From Pyxicephalus adspersus (taxonomy: Eukaryota; Chordata; Amphibia; Anura; Pyxicephalidae), in assembly GCF_032062135.1 (NCBI RefSeq), contig NC_092862.1, forward strand, positions 97,210,435 to 97,274,434: 64,000 bases of DNA, written 5' to 3'. Positions 45,616 through 56,192 of this stretch are shown piece by piece. The position numbers were made by a program, and so were the translations under genes. How positions within the stretch are numbered: the first letter of the stretch is position 1; each line of letters begins with the position of its first letter. The notes beneath the pieces are model-generated. The model had not been told where the DNA came from, made no database searches, and was given only the letters and a program-made list of their open reading frames with translations.

Positions 45616-47435
45616 CCAGGTGGAATTGCAGGATGTGTGAGACAAGACTCACCCACGTATTAATTACACAGGTCAATATGTAATTTTCATCAGATAAAAT
45701 TTTATGTGGGCTTTGTAGTTTTTTTGATGCGAATTTCAAACCTGTATTCAGTTTTTCTCTAGCACGTTTAGTTTTTGTAATGCAGCTAAATATATATTGT
45801 GTGAAATTCGTTATAAATAGCCTTAACATATTACAATATTTAACAACTAATATTTAACCATTTTTCATCGTGCCTAGAAATTGCCCTAATGATGCAGACA
45901 GTTTCTGTTACGTGCATGGTTCATTCACGAAGAAAGCACAACGTCACCAAGTTACCACAGAACTTAAAAAGATATACAAATTATATTTGGGCTGTCCACT
46001 TGGTGACCAGGAAAAATCTTGGGCTCCTCATGTCATCTGTACCAGTTGTTCCAAGGGAACAATGCGTGACTGGCTAAATCGGCATAAAGCAGCAATGCCA
46101 TTCGCAATCCTGATGTAGAGAGAACCACGAGACCATCTAATCGACTGCTGTTTTTGCTGTGTCAACAAAAGTGACTTGCAGTACCGCCACATGATGGACT
46201 TGCTTCTGTAGAAGGTGATGAGGAATGCGCTGGAGTTGCAGCCAGTTACAACCCGAAATCATCTGATCCTGACTACTTGGCCGATGAACATTCAGAACCA
46301 GAGACCCTCACACAAGCAGAGCTGAAGGATCTCTTTTGAGATCTAAATCTCTCCAAAGACAAAGCAGAACTTCTTGCTTCAAGGCTTAAACAGAAGCACT
46401 TGCTTGCAAAAGGGTGTAACTGTAACTCACTACAGAAAACAAGATCATAACTTGACAGCGTTCTTCACTAGTGATGGCTCACTGTGCTACTGTCATGATA
46501 TAAATGCACGCTTTTAAGAGTTTGTAACAAGAGCATGTTCCAACTGAATGGCAAACATATCTTCCATGATTCTTCTAAAAGAAGCTTGAAAGCAGTCTTA
46601 CTGCATAATGGTAATTCCAAAACAAGTTTACCGATTTCCCATTCAATTAACCTAAAGGAGTCATATGACCACATGAAGCAATCCAGTATAAAACACACCA
46701 GTGGACCTCTGGTTTTTCCGTATAAAATATTTCTGCCACCTCTCCATATCAAGTTAGGCTTGATGAAGAACCTAGTAAAGGCCATGGGTAAATCAAACTC
46801 CATGGTTGTTTTCAAACAATCTCAGTAGCTGAGCTAGAAGCTTGGGATGCATTCAAGTGGCTGTGTGAAAATTTCCTGGGCAACCATAAGCCTCCTGCAT
46901 ATAAGGAAGGAGTTCAGAATCTGCTTGATTCATACCAGAAACTGAGTTGTCGCATGTAATTAAAAATACATTTCTTGCATTCACATCTGGAATTCTTCCC
47001 GGAAATCTTGGTAAGGTGAGTGACGAACAAGGAGAATGTTTTCGCCAGGACATTTAGTTAATGGAGCAATGCTACCAAGTTTTCTGGAATGAAAGTATGC
47101 TGGCTGACTACTGCTCGATGCTGTACCATGACAATCCAGACAAAGAGTACACAAGAAAATCATACCCTAAGCATTTCTGAAGAAACAATGGTACCTGACT
47201 GACACTGTTCAGTACATCTATACCACAGTGTGCCTTATTTTACTTCACACGGAAGATTTATTAACATTCACTTCAATGGTGCATACATTTTAGTACAAAA
47301 TACACGCACGTAAAATGTTAACTATAATAATACTCATGAACTGTACGTGATAGGGAAAAACTGAAAACATATCTAAAATTTAGATTTATTATTTAGAAAA
47401 GTTTACTGTGGTTTCTGATGATTATCAAAAGTAAT
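45616..47435 (+). mobile_element. insertion within Tx1 ORF2 carrying a transposon-like gene
   Basis: The Tx1 text breaks after GDFICV (about 45612) and resumes at about 47436 with …DLCYC-x-x-SKSITPSVVSLDP. About 50 codons expected between these points are absent, so the event combined insertion and deletion, or a later deletion occurred. Inside is a degenerate gene (45870-47180) preceded by a TATAAATA-like motif near 45812. Clear terminal inverted repeats and target duplication were not found. Confidence 0.6.
45870..47180 (+). pseudogene. transposon-like gene of a conserved, unnamed family, degenerate
   Basis: The first frame (45870-46118, 82 codons) starts MPRNCPNDADSFCYVHG, then LYLGCPLGDQEKSWAPHVIC-type text, CTSC and MPFAIL. 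I recognise this Cys/His-rich start (…CPN-AD-FCYVCG…GDQ-KSWAPH…MPFA-P) as that of a large family of uncharacterised multi-copy animal proteins, but I cannot name its superfamily. Collinear pieces in other frames follow: HLIDCCFC (46130), DLNLSKDKAELLASRLK (46340-46390), KAVLLHNGN (46590), SINLKESYDHMKQ (46640-46680), KIFLPPLHIKLGLMKNLVKAM (46720-46785), WLCENFLGNH (46857), KIHFLHSHLEFFPE (46965-47005) and ADYC (47100). A central segment between MKQ and PLHIKLG is deleted. Function unknown; possibly a transposase relative. Confidence 0.7.
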
Positions 47436-48540
47436 TTTTTGTTGACTTGTGTTATTGTTTGTGCAGTAAAAGTATTACGCCTAGTGTTGTGTCACTTGAC
47501 CCAAATGTGTTCTCTGACCACAAGATGTTACAAATTCAGCTCAAAATACCTGCCTTATCCAGAGGTCCAGGCGTCTGGAAATTTAATACAACACTATTGG
47601 AGGACCACAGAAAAAAGAGAGGAACTTGGACTTTCATAAGGTGGAGCAAGGGCAAATTTAAATGAGCTAAGCCCATAGCATGGTAGGAGGAGAAGGTCAA
47701 GATTAAAATCAAGTCCTTCCTTATAAGGAAATCCAAACAGGAAGCCAGGAATAGGATCATGGTAATCAAAAATGTAAATACATAACTTCAAACCGTAATA
47801 AAATTTAAGCAGCTTGGCATTTCAGTGGAGGAAGAACTGGCTAAAGTTAAAAATGAGGTTTCAGAGGCAGTCCAAGCTAGAGGAAAACAAATAATTTACA
47901 ATGCTAAAATTAAAAAATTCGACTTGGGTGAGACATGTTCAAGCTTCTTTTTCCAAAAAGCAACCAGGAACAAACAGTTTATTACACATCTTAACAATAA
48001 AACAACCAATGCAGGGATGTTGAAAACTGCAAATTCAAAACAAAAGCTATAGACCAGGAGTACACAAATGATGCTCTGGACACTTTGAGTTTACATCTAG
48101 ATGAGATTGACCAGCAAAATCTATGTCTCCCCTTGAGTGAAAAAGAGCTTTTGAACACCATTAAAGTTTTGCTAAAAACAAGTACCCAGGGATAGATGGT
48201 ATCCCCATCAAATTCTATCTATGCTTCTGGGATATTCTTAAATCTGACCTTCTCATTGTTTTTCAGAAAGCTTTGCAAACCAATGAACGTCCTGCTTTTT
48301 GGTTGAAAGCCATTGTGACTTTGCTACCCAAAAAATGATGATGATAATCTGAATCTTATAAGGGATATATTATGGTACCGGAAATCAAGAAGATAAAAAT
48401 TGGGGTTGTTTTCACTAGATTTTTTTAAAAAGCATTTGACTGGGTTTTTACCATGATTTTTATGGGAAGTCTAGGCAGATATGGAAATGCAATGGTTATG
48501 CAAGTGATATGCAAAACGGTTTGGTTTTTATTCTCTGTTC
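47436..48540 (+). pseudogene. Tx1-type ORF2, post-endonuclease and RT part
   Basis: SKSITPSVVSLDPNVFSDHK (47470) is the end of the endonuclease. RGPGVWKFNTTLL follows (47560). A long linker includes EEELAKVKNEVSEAV, and FFFQKATRNKQFITHL lies near 47950-47990. RT motif 0 is readable as YPGIDGIPIKFY near 48185-48225, then ALQTNERPAFWLKAIVTLLPKK (48275-48330), and a degraded DFFKAFDW near 48425. RT text then ends abruptly; the metal-binding YADD region is absent, so 1.5-2 kb is deleted. Confidence 0.75.
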
Positions 48541-48887
48541 AGGTTAAATATGGACATTTATGTTAATTATGGACTTTTATGTTTGGTGGTGGACTTTATG
48601 TTTTTCCCCCTTTTCGGTCATTAGACTTTTTTTTCTTTTGCCATACAGATTTTCTTTTGGTATTTCTCACACCAATGGAGTTTTCCGTTTCAAAAACAGG
48701 GACTCCCCTTTTTGTGGACCTTTTTTTTTTTTTTGCATGGTTTCTTTGTCAACATTTTATTCTTTGTTTCTGCGTATCCCATGGAAAATGCTTATATTAG
48801 GTTGGAAATTCTTTTGTAAAGACATGTGTTTTCTGTTATTTTTTGTAAATATGTTAATACTTTTCTAATAAAAAATGTGAAAAAAAA
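48541..48887 (+). other. Tx1 3' UTR and A tail
   Basis: T-rich sequence (frames at 48560-48868 are low complexity) ending AATAAAAAATGTG plus an A run. Confidence 0.55.
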
Positions 48888-49414
48888 AGCTTCTTAGCTA
48901 GTTCCTTGCTTGATTCAGTGTTTCCTCTGTCCAGCTCCTGTGTAACTCCTTATTGCCCAGTGTGTTGTTTCCCAGCCTTTCCCCTTGCTGTTCCAGTGTT
49001 CCTCTCTGTCTGTAGATATTCCTGTGTGACCTGTGCCTCCTGTTGCTTCCAATGTCTCCTGTGTTCCCTGTGTCTGCAGTGGCCCCTTTGCCACTGGTGT
49101 CTAATTCCTGGAACCCTGGTTTTTGACCTCTGGCATGTGACATGACCTCTCTTGCTTGCTGTCTGCCCTGACCCTGACCTTCCTTGACTATTCTTCTGCT
49201 TAGTAATTTGGTAGAGTGTATCTTCCTGCCCACCCTGGTGTGCTCAAGGACCGCAACCTGGCGGTAACCAGTACCACACCATCCTCACCACTAGATGATC
49301 TGGAGAAGACCTGGTTGCCACTTAGACTCTGCGCCTTGGCCCTTCTTAGGGCTCACACCACTAATCTGCAAGCAGTAGCGCCCCCCTAGTGCCACTGTCT
49401 CCCTTAGCATGACA
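48888..49414 (+). mobile_element. solo LTR, 3' part
   Basis: C/T-rich sequence typical of the transcribed part of such LTRs (many CTGTGT/TTCC motifs), ending CTCCCTTAGCATGACA at 49414, followed by ATCAG (49415-49419). It pairs with the start at 43824. The combined LTR would be about 750 bp, similar to the one at 51353-52097. Confidence 0.8.
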
Positions 49415-49452
49415 ATCAGACACATTTTCTCCCTTTTATTATTTGGCTATGG

Positions 49453-49492
49453 CTCTCCATCTTCATAAATCTTCTATTATGAAGATGGAGAG
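49453..49492. repeat. 16-bp perfect hairpin
   Basis: CTCTCCATCTTCATAA (49453-49468) and TTATGAAGATGGAGAG (49477-49492) are exact complements with an 8-nt loop, 34 bp from the LTR target duplication. Confidence 0.9.
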
Positions 49493-49705
49493 GTTTTAGG
49501 TGTCTGTACATTTTCTTTACAACAATTTTTAAAATTTTTGGGTGAGAATATAGAGAGAAGAAAATAGCTATATAATTGAGTCTCTCATAAAATACACCTA
49601 TAATTACTAGATCTTCGAAAAAATGTACCTGTCTAAAGGTGCCTGTATGTAGTGTAACCACTCCTCAAATCAGCAAGTTTTCATGCCACGTTATAATACA
49701 AAGCC
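49490..49705. repeat. diverged ~210-bp repeat, copy 1
   Basis: Collinear with 50605-50815: both have TTT(A)CAACAATTT, GAATATAG…A, a central TGTACxTGTCTAAA(A)G and AAATCAGCAA(G/A)TT ending near ATAATACAAA/ATAGTACAAA. Identity type and boundaries are by eye. Confidence 0.6.
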
Positions 49706-50604
49706 CATCCCACTGCTTTTGTTTATACCTAATAAACATTTAGACTAGTTATCATAGTTATGAACCAAAAGGAAAATATGGTGGGCTGTATATTTGCTTT
49801 TTTTAATTTCTGCATTCAATATACTTTACCCTTGCATTGAGAGTGCTTTTAATGATCAGAAATTTGCAGAAAAATATAGGATTCTTACAGAAATTGATCA
49901 TTCAAACTGATTCAGGAGAAAATAGTAGGCCCATAGTAGCAATTGCATGCAGCACACCCTAATTCCCAACTTTTACAGCCAAACACCAAGCTAAAGTTTT
50001 GACACTTACAAACAGAAATAGCAACAGAGAAAAACATTTGGTGTCTAAATTATCAACATGACATAACCCCAGTAAACAATTACATTTCTGAAAATAACCA
50101 CCCTATCTATGAAGTCATTCTGTGTTTATAGATCATAATGACAGTCACATACAAATATAAAATATTTTTAAACAAAAGATCATTGAAAGATCATGATCTT
50201 CATTGTCACTAAATAAATCTGAATACAGGAGCACAAATAAAACTCTGCTCCTGTTCACTATTCAGTTTCTTTTCAGGGGAAAATATGTTTTCACCCATTC
50301 TGGAACAACTCTGTGCCAACCACCACTACCACTGCTGACACATTAAACCCATGACAGGCTCCTGCAAGTCTAAGATGGGGGTTCTCAAAACCAGTCTTTA
50401 AAGTCTATATACAGTCCAGATTTTGGTATAAATAGGGCAATTTTTTGACTCTGTAAACTATTCCTTACTTTCTTAACTGTTGTCTATTAGAGAATTGCAA
50501 AAATTTGTTTGGATCCTGACTAGGGCTGGAGATGAGGACCTCTGGTCTTTAAGAACAGAATGTGTGAAGGCATTGTAACATGTACAGAAGTTCTTAGCTG
50601 CTTT
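49706..50604. other. unassigned sequence
   Basis: No coding similarity. 50548-50604 is the start of a segment (GAACAGAATGTG…GGCATTG) repeated at 50818-50905. Confidence 0.5.
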
Positions 50605-50905
50605 GAATTTGGATTTTTTTTTCTAAAGGCATCTATACTTTATATTTAAAACAATTTCAGTGTTTTTGTGGAGAAAAAAGAAGAATATAGCTAAATATTT
50701 TAGTCTCTGCCAATGTACACTTGTAACTAAAAAAAAGTAGTTGTCTAAAAGTATCTTGTACTGGGGGCACTCCCCAAATCAGCAAATTCCATTCCACTTC
50801 ATAGTACAAAATCTAGAAGAACAGAATGTGCCAAGGCATTGCCACTGTACAATAAGTTCTTTGCTGCTTTGAGTTTGAAACTTTATTCTAAAGATACAAT
50901 TTTTA
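50605..50905. repeat. diverged ~210-bp repeat, copy 2, plus short duplicated flank
   Basis: Copy 2 of the 49490 repeat (to about 50815). It is followed by GAACAGAATGTGCCAAGGCATTG…TTCTTTGCTGCTTTGA, a second copy of 50548-50640, so the block is a partial tandem duplication of about 270 bp. Confidence 0.6.
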
Positions 50906-51272
50906 TTGTTATCATTTTATTGATTTGTTTTGCCAAGTTAAAAAACACCAATGAAACCCTGGTGGACAACCAGGTGGTAAGGTACATATTTCCTTTATTA
51001 GGTTTGATTTAGAAATGTTAACAGTGGAAATTATTAAAGGTTGTTTTTAAAATGAAGTGTTAGGTAAAGAAAAGGGAGGATTTTTAGGGCATATGTAACA
51101 TGGGTTTACTTCCATAGACAATTAGGATCACAATATCAATCTTATCGTTCCATTTGAGAATTTTATCACTGATAAAGATCCCATTTAAATCTTTATTAAT
51201 ATGTAAATGATTCACACTATCATTGAGTTTTTGTTATATACATCTAAGTCAAATTTACATTTTGTTAATAAT
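50906..51272. other. unassigned sequence
   Basis: No supported feature. Confidence 0.55.
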
Positions 51273-51352
51273 ACAGGTAGTCGCTGGGTTACATACGAAA
51301 TAGGGACTGTTGGTTTGTTCTTAAGTTGAATTTGTATGTAAGTCAGAACAGG

Positions 51353-52097
51353 TGTAAGGAACTTACCTTTCCAGCAAGCCCGCGGCGTCCCTGGGGATCA
51401 CAGCCGGCGAGGGAGACGCCGCTGCAGTAGGCAGCGTGGCCGAGGCTGCTACCCTGCTCGCAGCGTGTCCCTCCCTGCAGGTGGAGGAATCCATTCTAGC
51501 CGAACTACTGTTCGGCCAGGCGGCATCCCCAGCATCCCTATGGACGTGAACAGAGAAAGTCTTGTTCTCAGCACTCCTGAGGATGTGCAAAGTAAGGCAC
51601 GTCCCAGGGATGCTGTGGGAAGATGTGCACGCGCTACCCCGCATGCTTCTTTTACGCCCCGGGGGCGAGGCTGCCTCGCCGCGGGGCGGGACATAGTTAG
51701 TTTGAATTGGCCGCAGGGGATTCAGTCATCCTCCAATCAAATGGTGCCATGTGGCGCAAGGTCATTGGGCACTCTGGCCATTTAAGGAGAACCTGTCCTG
51801 AACACCATTGCCCACTATAAGCCTCTGTGAGTACAGTGTGCTTGGGTGTGTTCTCTGTGTTGGTTCATATTAACCTGTTGTCGTTACCAATAGCAACCTG
51901 GTCTGATACCTGATTCTGCCTGAACTCCGCCTCCCCTAACTTTGGATTGTTTGTGACTACTCCTGCCTGCTGCCTGCCCTAATCTCGGATTGTTCCTGAC
52001 CTGCCTTTGCCTTACCCTTGTCTTGTTTTATGACGACAAAAGCTTGATAAAAGAATTCTTGGAGTTGGCTGTGGTTTATGTGCCCAGGCGCATTACA
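51353..52097 (+). mobile_element. solo LTR, 745 bp, TSD ACAGG
   Basis: Starts TGTAAGGAACTTACC and ends GGCGCATTACA, with ACAGG on both sides (51348-51352, 52098-52102). U3 is CpG-rich (51370-51700). A CCAATCAAA motif near 51735, TTTAAGG or ACTATAAGC as TATA candidates (51780, 51817) and GATAAAAG near 52046 as a weak polyadenylation signal fit an LTR read on the plus strand. TGTA/TACA ends plus 5-bp duplication suggest Ty3/gypsy or ERV type. The internal region was lost by LTR recombination. Confidence 0.85.
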
Positions 52098-52157
52098 ACA
52101 GGTACATTATTTTAATTAATGGAATTGGGGCAGATGTTTGTCTTAACATATTATTAG

Positions 52158-52688
52158 TGTCACAAAACCTGTCGAAATGAACCTTCTCGCACATGCTCAG
52201 TTTGCATGCCCAGTGCGAGCTCCAATCAAAGACTAGGGCAGCGCTATATGAAGGGTCCCTGATTTCCTTCCAGTGCGGATTGATTGTAATAACTTCCTGG
52301 TTCCTGTTCCTGATTCCTGGTTCCTGCTCCTCGCTACCCATGTACCCTACGCTCTCCATCTGATTACTCGTGTATGACCTTGAGGTTTGTCTGCAAAGCT
52401 ATTGTACTTTTATCATCACTGTTTGTCTGCCAAGCCATTGGACATTTAACATTGCTGTTTGCCTGCAAAGCTAATAGACATTGATCATCACTGTTTGTCT
52501 GCACAGCTATTGAACCTTGATCGTTGCTGTTTGTCTACAAAGCTACTGGACATTGATCATCACTGTTTGTCTGCAAATAAAGCTAAAAGGACATTCACCT
52601 GTGCTAACGATTGCATGTGTGTGTCATCTCCCGGTCAATCACCATTGAGGTTCCCTCGCAACAGAGCTCTTACTTCTGAAGGCTGACA
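52158..52688 (+). mobile_element. solo LTR, 531 bp, with internal minisatellite
   Basis: Ends TGTCACAAAACC… and …GAAGGCTGACA give a TGTCA/TGACA terminal inverted repeat as in the 43824 LTR. A TATA-like GCTATATGAAGG lies near 52240 and AATAAAG near 52577, in the right order for U3-R. The 5-bp flanks (ATTAG and AAAAG) match at only 3 of 5, so the duplication is imperfect and this boundary is less certain than at 51353. Confidence 0.68.
52386..52590 (+). repeat. 36-bp-period minisatellite
   Basis: TTTGTCTGC(A/C)AAGC-type units start at exactly 52386, 52422, 52458, 52494, 52530 and 52566, a constant 36-bp period despite base differences between units. It lies between the TATA-like motif and the AATAAA of the surrounding LTR. 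The 75-codon frame through it is a consequence of the period being a multiple of three. Confidence 0.93.
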
Positions 52689-53079
52689 AAAAGGCAGCGT
52701 GGTATCAGTTACTGTATAAAATCCTCACTGTAAGTTAACAACAAACAAAAAAAAAAGCAAAGAAAAACTTTATGGAGCCATTCAATAACTTCTGGAGCAA
52801 GCTGTGCTTTAATATGCAAAAAGAAACAACTGTAGAGTTTGTCTAGGTCATGAAAGAGTTACAAAAGGTTGTAGAACAGCAAAAAACTTCTTCTGCAAGT
52901 CATGCCAACCCCCCTCCCCCCCCCAATCAAGCCTCTGTACTGCACATGGGCGAGTGTTTATATCTAGGAGTCATCAGTATGTTGAATGTCCTTAACTCAA
53001 GGACTACCTGTATATGGAAATTACTAATTTGCTGTCTCTTAAACCTATATACTAAATCATACTGACTGGTACCAATTTG

Positions 53080-53240
53080 CAATCTAGTCCATATTACATG
53101 TCTCCCCAACCCCTGAAGAAGCAGAGAACGGTGAAATGCTTCGGACATCAAGACAAATGTGACTGTTTGTTCCTGGTTCTTTTATTTTAATCTAATCGGT
53201 GTAATAAAAATTGTCTAGCACCATACTGGCCCAATGAATA
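53080..53240 (+). mobile_element. possible Penelope-like 3' UTR fragment
   Basis: CCCCTGAAGAAGCAGAGAAC followed by GTGAAATGCTTCGGAC resembles the 'CCTGAAGAAGC…GCGAAACGCGT' signature associated with amphibian Penelope-like repeats; compare 27085-27330. No coding sequence attached. Confidence 0.35.
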
Positions 53241-55445
53241 TTTATATTTTCTGTGCTTTTATCTATGGAAGTTACCTCTTGTTATATATGCCCTAAAGCC
53301 CCCCACCTCTTGCTTTTCTTTTCCTAATACTAATCCAATTATTTGGGGGATGGCATTATACTGTGTAAACACGAGAACAGAAGCTAATCTTTATATAAAT
53401 TGCCACACAATTTAGAATGAACAAAATATTGCAGATGTATGATTTTCCTTTAAGATACAAATTAATATAAGCAAAACAATTGAAAAGAAAATGATATTGC
53501 AAGTAAACAAATGCAGATGGTTGAAATAAACATATGTCAGTTATGTGGAACACTTTTGGACTTTTATTTCAAAAAATGCAACAGTTATAGAGTCAAAAAA
53601 GTGGAGCAAAACATTAATGTAATAATAAAGTACAATAAAACATCAAAATATTTAGGGAAAATTACAAAAGGTTTTTTAGTGACCATGCTCTTAAACACCT
53701 GATACCTGAAATATACTTGTACAAATTGGCAAATTCCTGACATTCAAACATGCATTTTTCTCATTTTGTAATAAGTGGAAGTCTGCATTCTGTTGCTTGA
53801 AAGCTTTTTAATGTGGTATTAGAAAATACATCAGAGCATTTTCAAAGATCCCAGTTTTATTGTGTACAAACAATTTCAAATAGACTTACTGGTTTAAAAT
53901 AAATACACATTATGTTGAGGAAATATAAAACTGCATTTGCTGACTACCAGTTGAACAAAACCTGGATTCATATTAGATGGCTCAATTAGCAATGATCCTT
54001 GAGCATTTGTGAAGCATTTCTTCATAATAAGTTTTTCTCAATACAAAAACATAACAATATAACAGAATTCCTGCCCTGTCTGTACATTCTTATGGTGTTT
54101 CAGCAAAGGCTAAAAGCATATATTTGAAAGTACAAATTTAGGGAGACATTTTTTTACAATTCTTGAGGCTGTACCTAATAAAAAGACATGCAAAGGGCAA
54201 AGAACTAGTCACAATTGTCTTTAATCTACCGTCAGCCGATCTTTCCCTAATATTGATTTACTATGCCTTTTGCTGCACTGTATCCTTGTAAACTAAGCCA
54301 TATTGGTAGAATTAGGACCTGAGTGTCAGTAAACAACAGTGAAGAATGGACATCACCAAACCTCAGTCAAATCTCTTTAGATGTGCAGACAGAGGTAGCA
54401 GCTCCCAATTTCACACTACAAATATAAAATCGCAAGGATGTTATGTTATTATATACCAGTAAGTGCATTGCTAATTTTTAGGGAAAATTTTAGATAAAAG
54501 TTATATTTTCAGATTATTATGCTAAAATAGTTCACAACTGCATTTATATGAAAAAAGGTAATAGCAGTGAAAAATCAGCTTAGTAGACCGAGACAGTGGT
54601 TATTAGATACCGTTTATACAGATAGTTGTATTTATATTAATGGAAGCAATATTACAGTCTGGCATAATATACAATACAAATCTGTTTACCATCTTCATAT
54701 TTCTATACAGTTATCCTACATGACTTTGTCCAAAATTATTATGATCTGTGTTAAAAAAAAAAACATATTTCACAGTACAGCGGTGTTGGAAGCAGCCACT
54801 GTGCATTAACTGATTATGTTCTGTTCAGAGCTAGAGTTGTATGTTGTTATGTGTGAGCGATTGCTGAAAACTGAAAAAAAGCTATTTGCTGGTAAATATC
54901 TCCTACTTTCCATACATCACAGAAAAAAAATCTATTCACAATGGATCTGGTTTATTCAGGCTGTAGATGATTGTTAATAACAGAGCCAGTTCAACCATTG
55001 CAGGTAATTTTCTTGAAGAGGGTCTGTTTCTATCAATTAGAGGGGAAATGTTCCACTTCTTTATTTTACATGCAGTTCTGTAAGTTCCAAACAATAACAA
55101 AATTTTGCTTCTTTAATTTTCCATTCTTAGTCTTCCATAAACCCTTTGTTTTAGGGAGTTCAGATATTTAATACTGTGCAAGCTGTAAATAAACTCAAAA
55201 TGGTAAAACATGGGACTTAAGAAAATTATCATATTGACAATGCTTATTTTACAGTAATCTGATATGGTTCTGTTCTAAGCCTGATTATCATTAATTTGAG
55301 AAAGCATGCCTCATAAGGTTCAAAGTGAAAATACTTCTATGGAGTTAAATTATATTATATAGGCTGGTCTACTTTGTAGCCAACTACAGGGCAATGAATT
55401 TAAACCTAAAGAATCCTTATTGACGTGTTTTGCAGAAACCTGCAT
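53241..55445. other. unassigned AT-rich sequence
   Basis: No element ends or protein similarity seen. Confidence 0.55.
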
Positions 55446-55523
55446 CTTCAGGAACATACAAGTAGCAATGATCCTTCAGGAACATACAAGTGCCAATCTT
55501 CAGGAACATACAAGTGCTAATCT
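55446..55523 (+). repeat. short tandem repeat, 24-28 bp unit x3
   Basis: CTTCAGGAACATACAAGTG(C)-type units start at 55447, 55475 and 55499. Confidence 0.9.
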
Positions 55524-56192
55524 GAAATAGTCCTTATAACATGAAATATAGGAGAAAACAGGATATTTTGTGATATAAACAGGGGATCATCTCTGACACT
55601 AAACACTTACCACAGTATGCGTGTACAAAAATGGCTATACATATGCACAATTTGAGATAAATCAAATATTTCCAGGTTGGGGCTATTCTCTAATAGAGGA
55701 AGTAAAATATGATCTTGGTTAATCCCGTTTACTACAGAAGAAGAATGCAAGGGGTGGGGGAGGGGGTTATAAGGGGGTGAACAGACTGCTTCAAGAACTG
55801 AGCTATTTAAATATACAAATTCATATAACAGTGACTGATTGCCATTGTATAGTTGGCCAGAATGTTTCACTATAAAAATAGAGAATGTCCATGCTACTGT
55901 AAAGGTCTGTGGTGTTTGTTTTAAACAATCTAATTGCCACTTTTGTTCCAACTGCTTTTTTTTTATAAAAGCATATAGCCATAGTTCATCACTTTTATAA
56001 GTGGCGATTGTGGGTAGAATAAATGGCAATCAGTTACTCCATTCAACATAATGAAAATTTGATTCAAGGTAAGATAATTATAGTACAGAAATCAATCACC
56101 AGCATAAAAAACTGACAATTCATTTATTAATCTAGCATTAGAGTGTATTAAATGAAGCAATCAGAAAAAAGGCTTAAAAAAAAGTGGTGATC
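55524..56192. other. unassigned sequence
   Basis: A minus-strand frame of 140 codons (56029-55607) is open but has no recognisable domain, signal peptide or neighbouring exon signals. Confidence 0.45.

Larger units (their letters stand above)
44051..48887 (+). mobile_element. Tx1-clade LINE, degenerate, inserted in an LTR
   Basis: Plus strand, with an ORF1-like zinc-knuckle protein, an ORF2 endonuclease start, RT fragments and a 3' UTR ending in AATAAAAAATG plus an A9 tail (about 48866-48887). ORF order, the zinc-knuckle ORF1 ending RSYAKVAS and the LNLRSLKGP endonuclease start point to the Tx1 clade first described from Xenopus. ORF2 is interrupted by a foreign insertion (about 45616-47435) and lacks most of the RT palm, so it is inactive. 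The 5' boundary is uncertain: sequence like AGCTxxTTA…GATT…CAGTGTTTCC appears on both sides (44036 and 48888), either a long diverged target duplication or LTR-internal repetition. Confidence 0.78.
51274..53010. mobile_element. TA-flanked TIR element holding two solo LTRs
   Basis: Inverted ends CAGGTAGTCGC… and …GGACTACCTG lie inside TA (ATA) flanks. The MITE-like sequence is only at 51274-51352, 52098-52157 and 52689-53010; the rest is two later LTR insertions. Text such as GGGTTACATACGAAATAGGG and GTATCAGTTACTGTATAAAATCC is of a type I recall from vertebrate non-autonomous elements. No transposase. Confidence 0.75.

Noticed and set aside
48906..49233. Frames of 79 and 111 codons on opposite strands
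   Set aside because: They lie in the C/T-rich part of an LTR; translations are low complexity.
51363..51785. Three overlapping frames in a CpG-rich stretch
   Set aside because: They fall within the U3 of a solo LTR; open because of high G+C content.
55607..56029. 140-codon minus-strand open frame
   Set aside because: No recognisable domain and composition like surrounding non-coding DNA.
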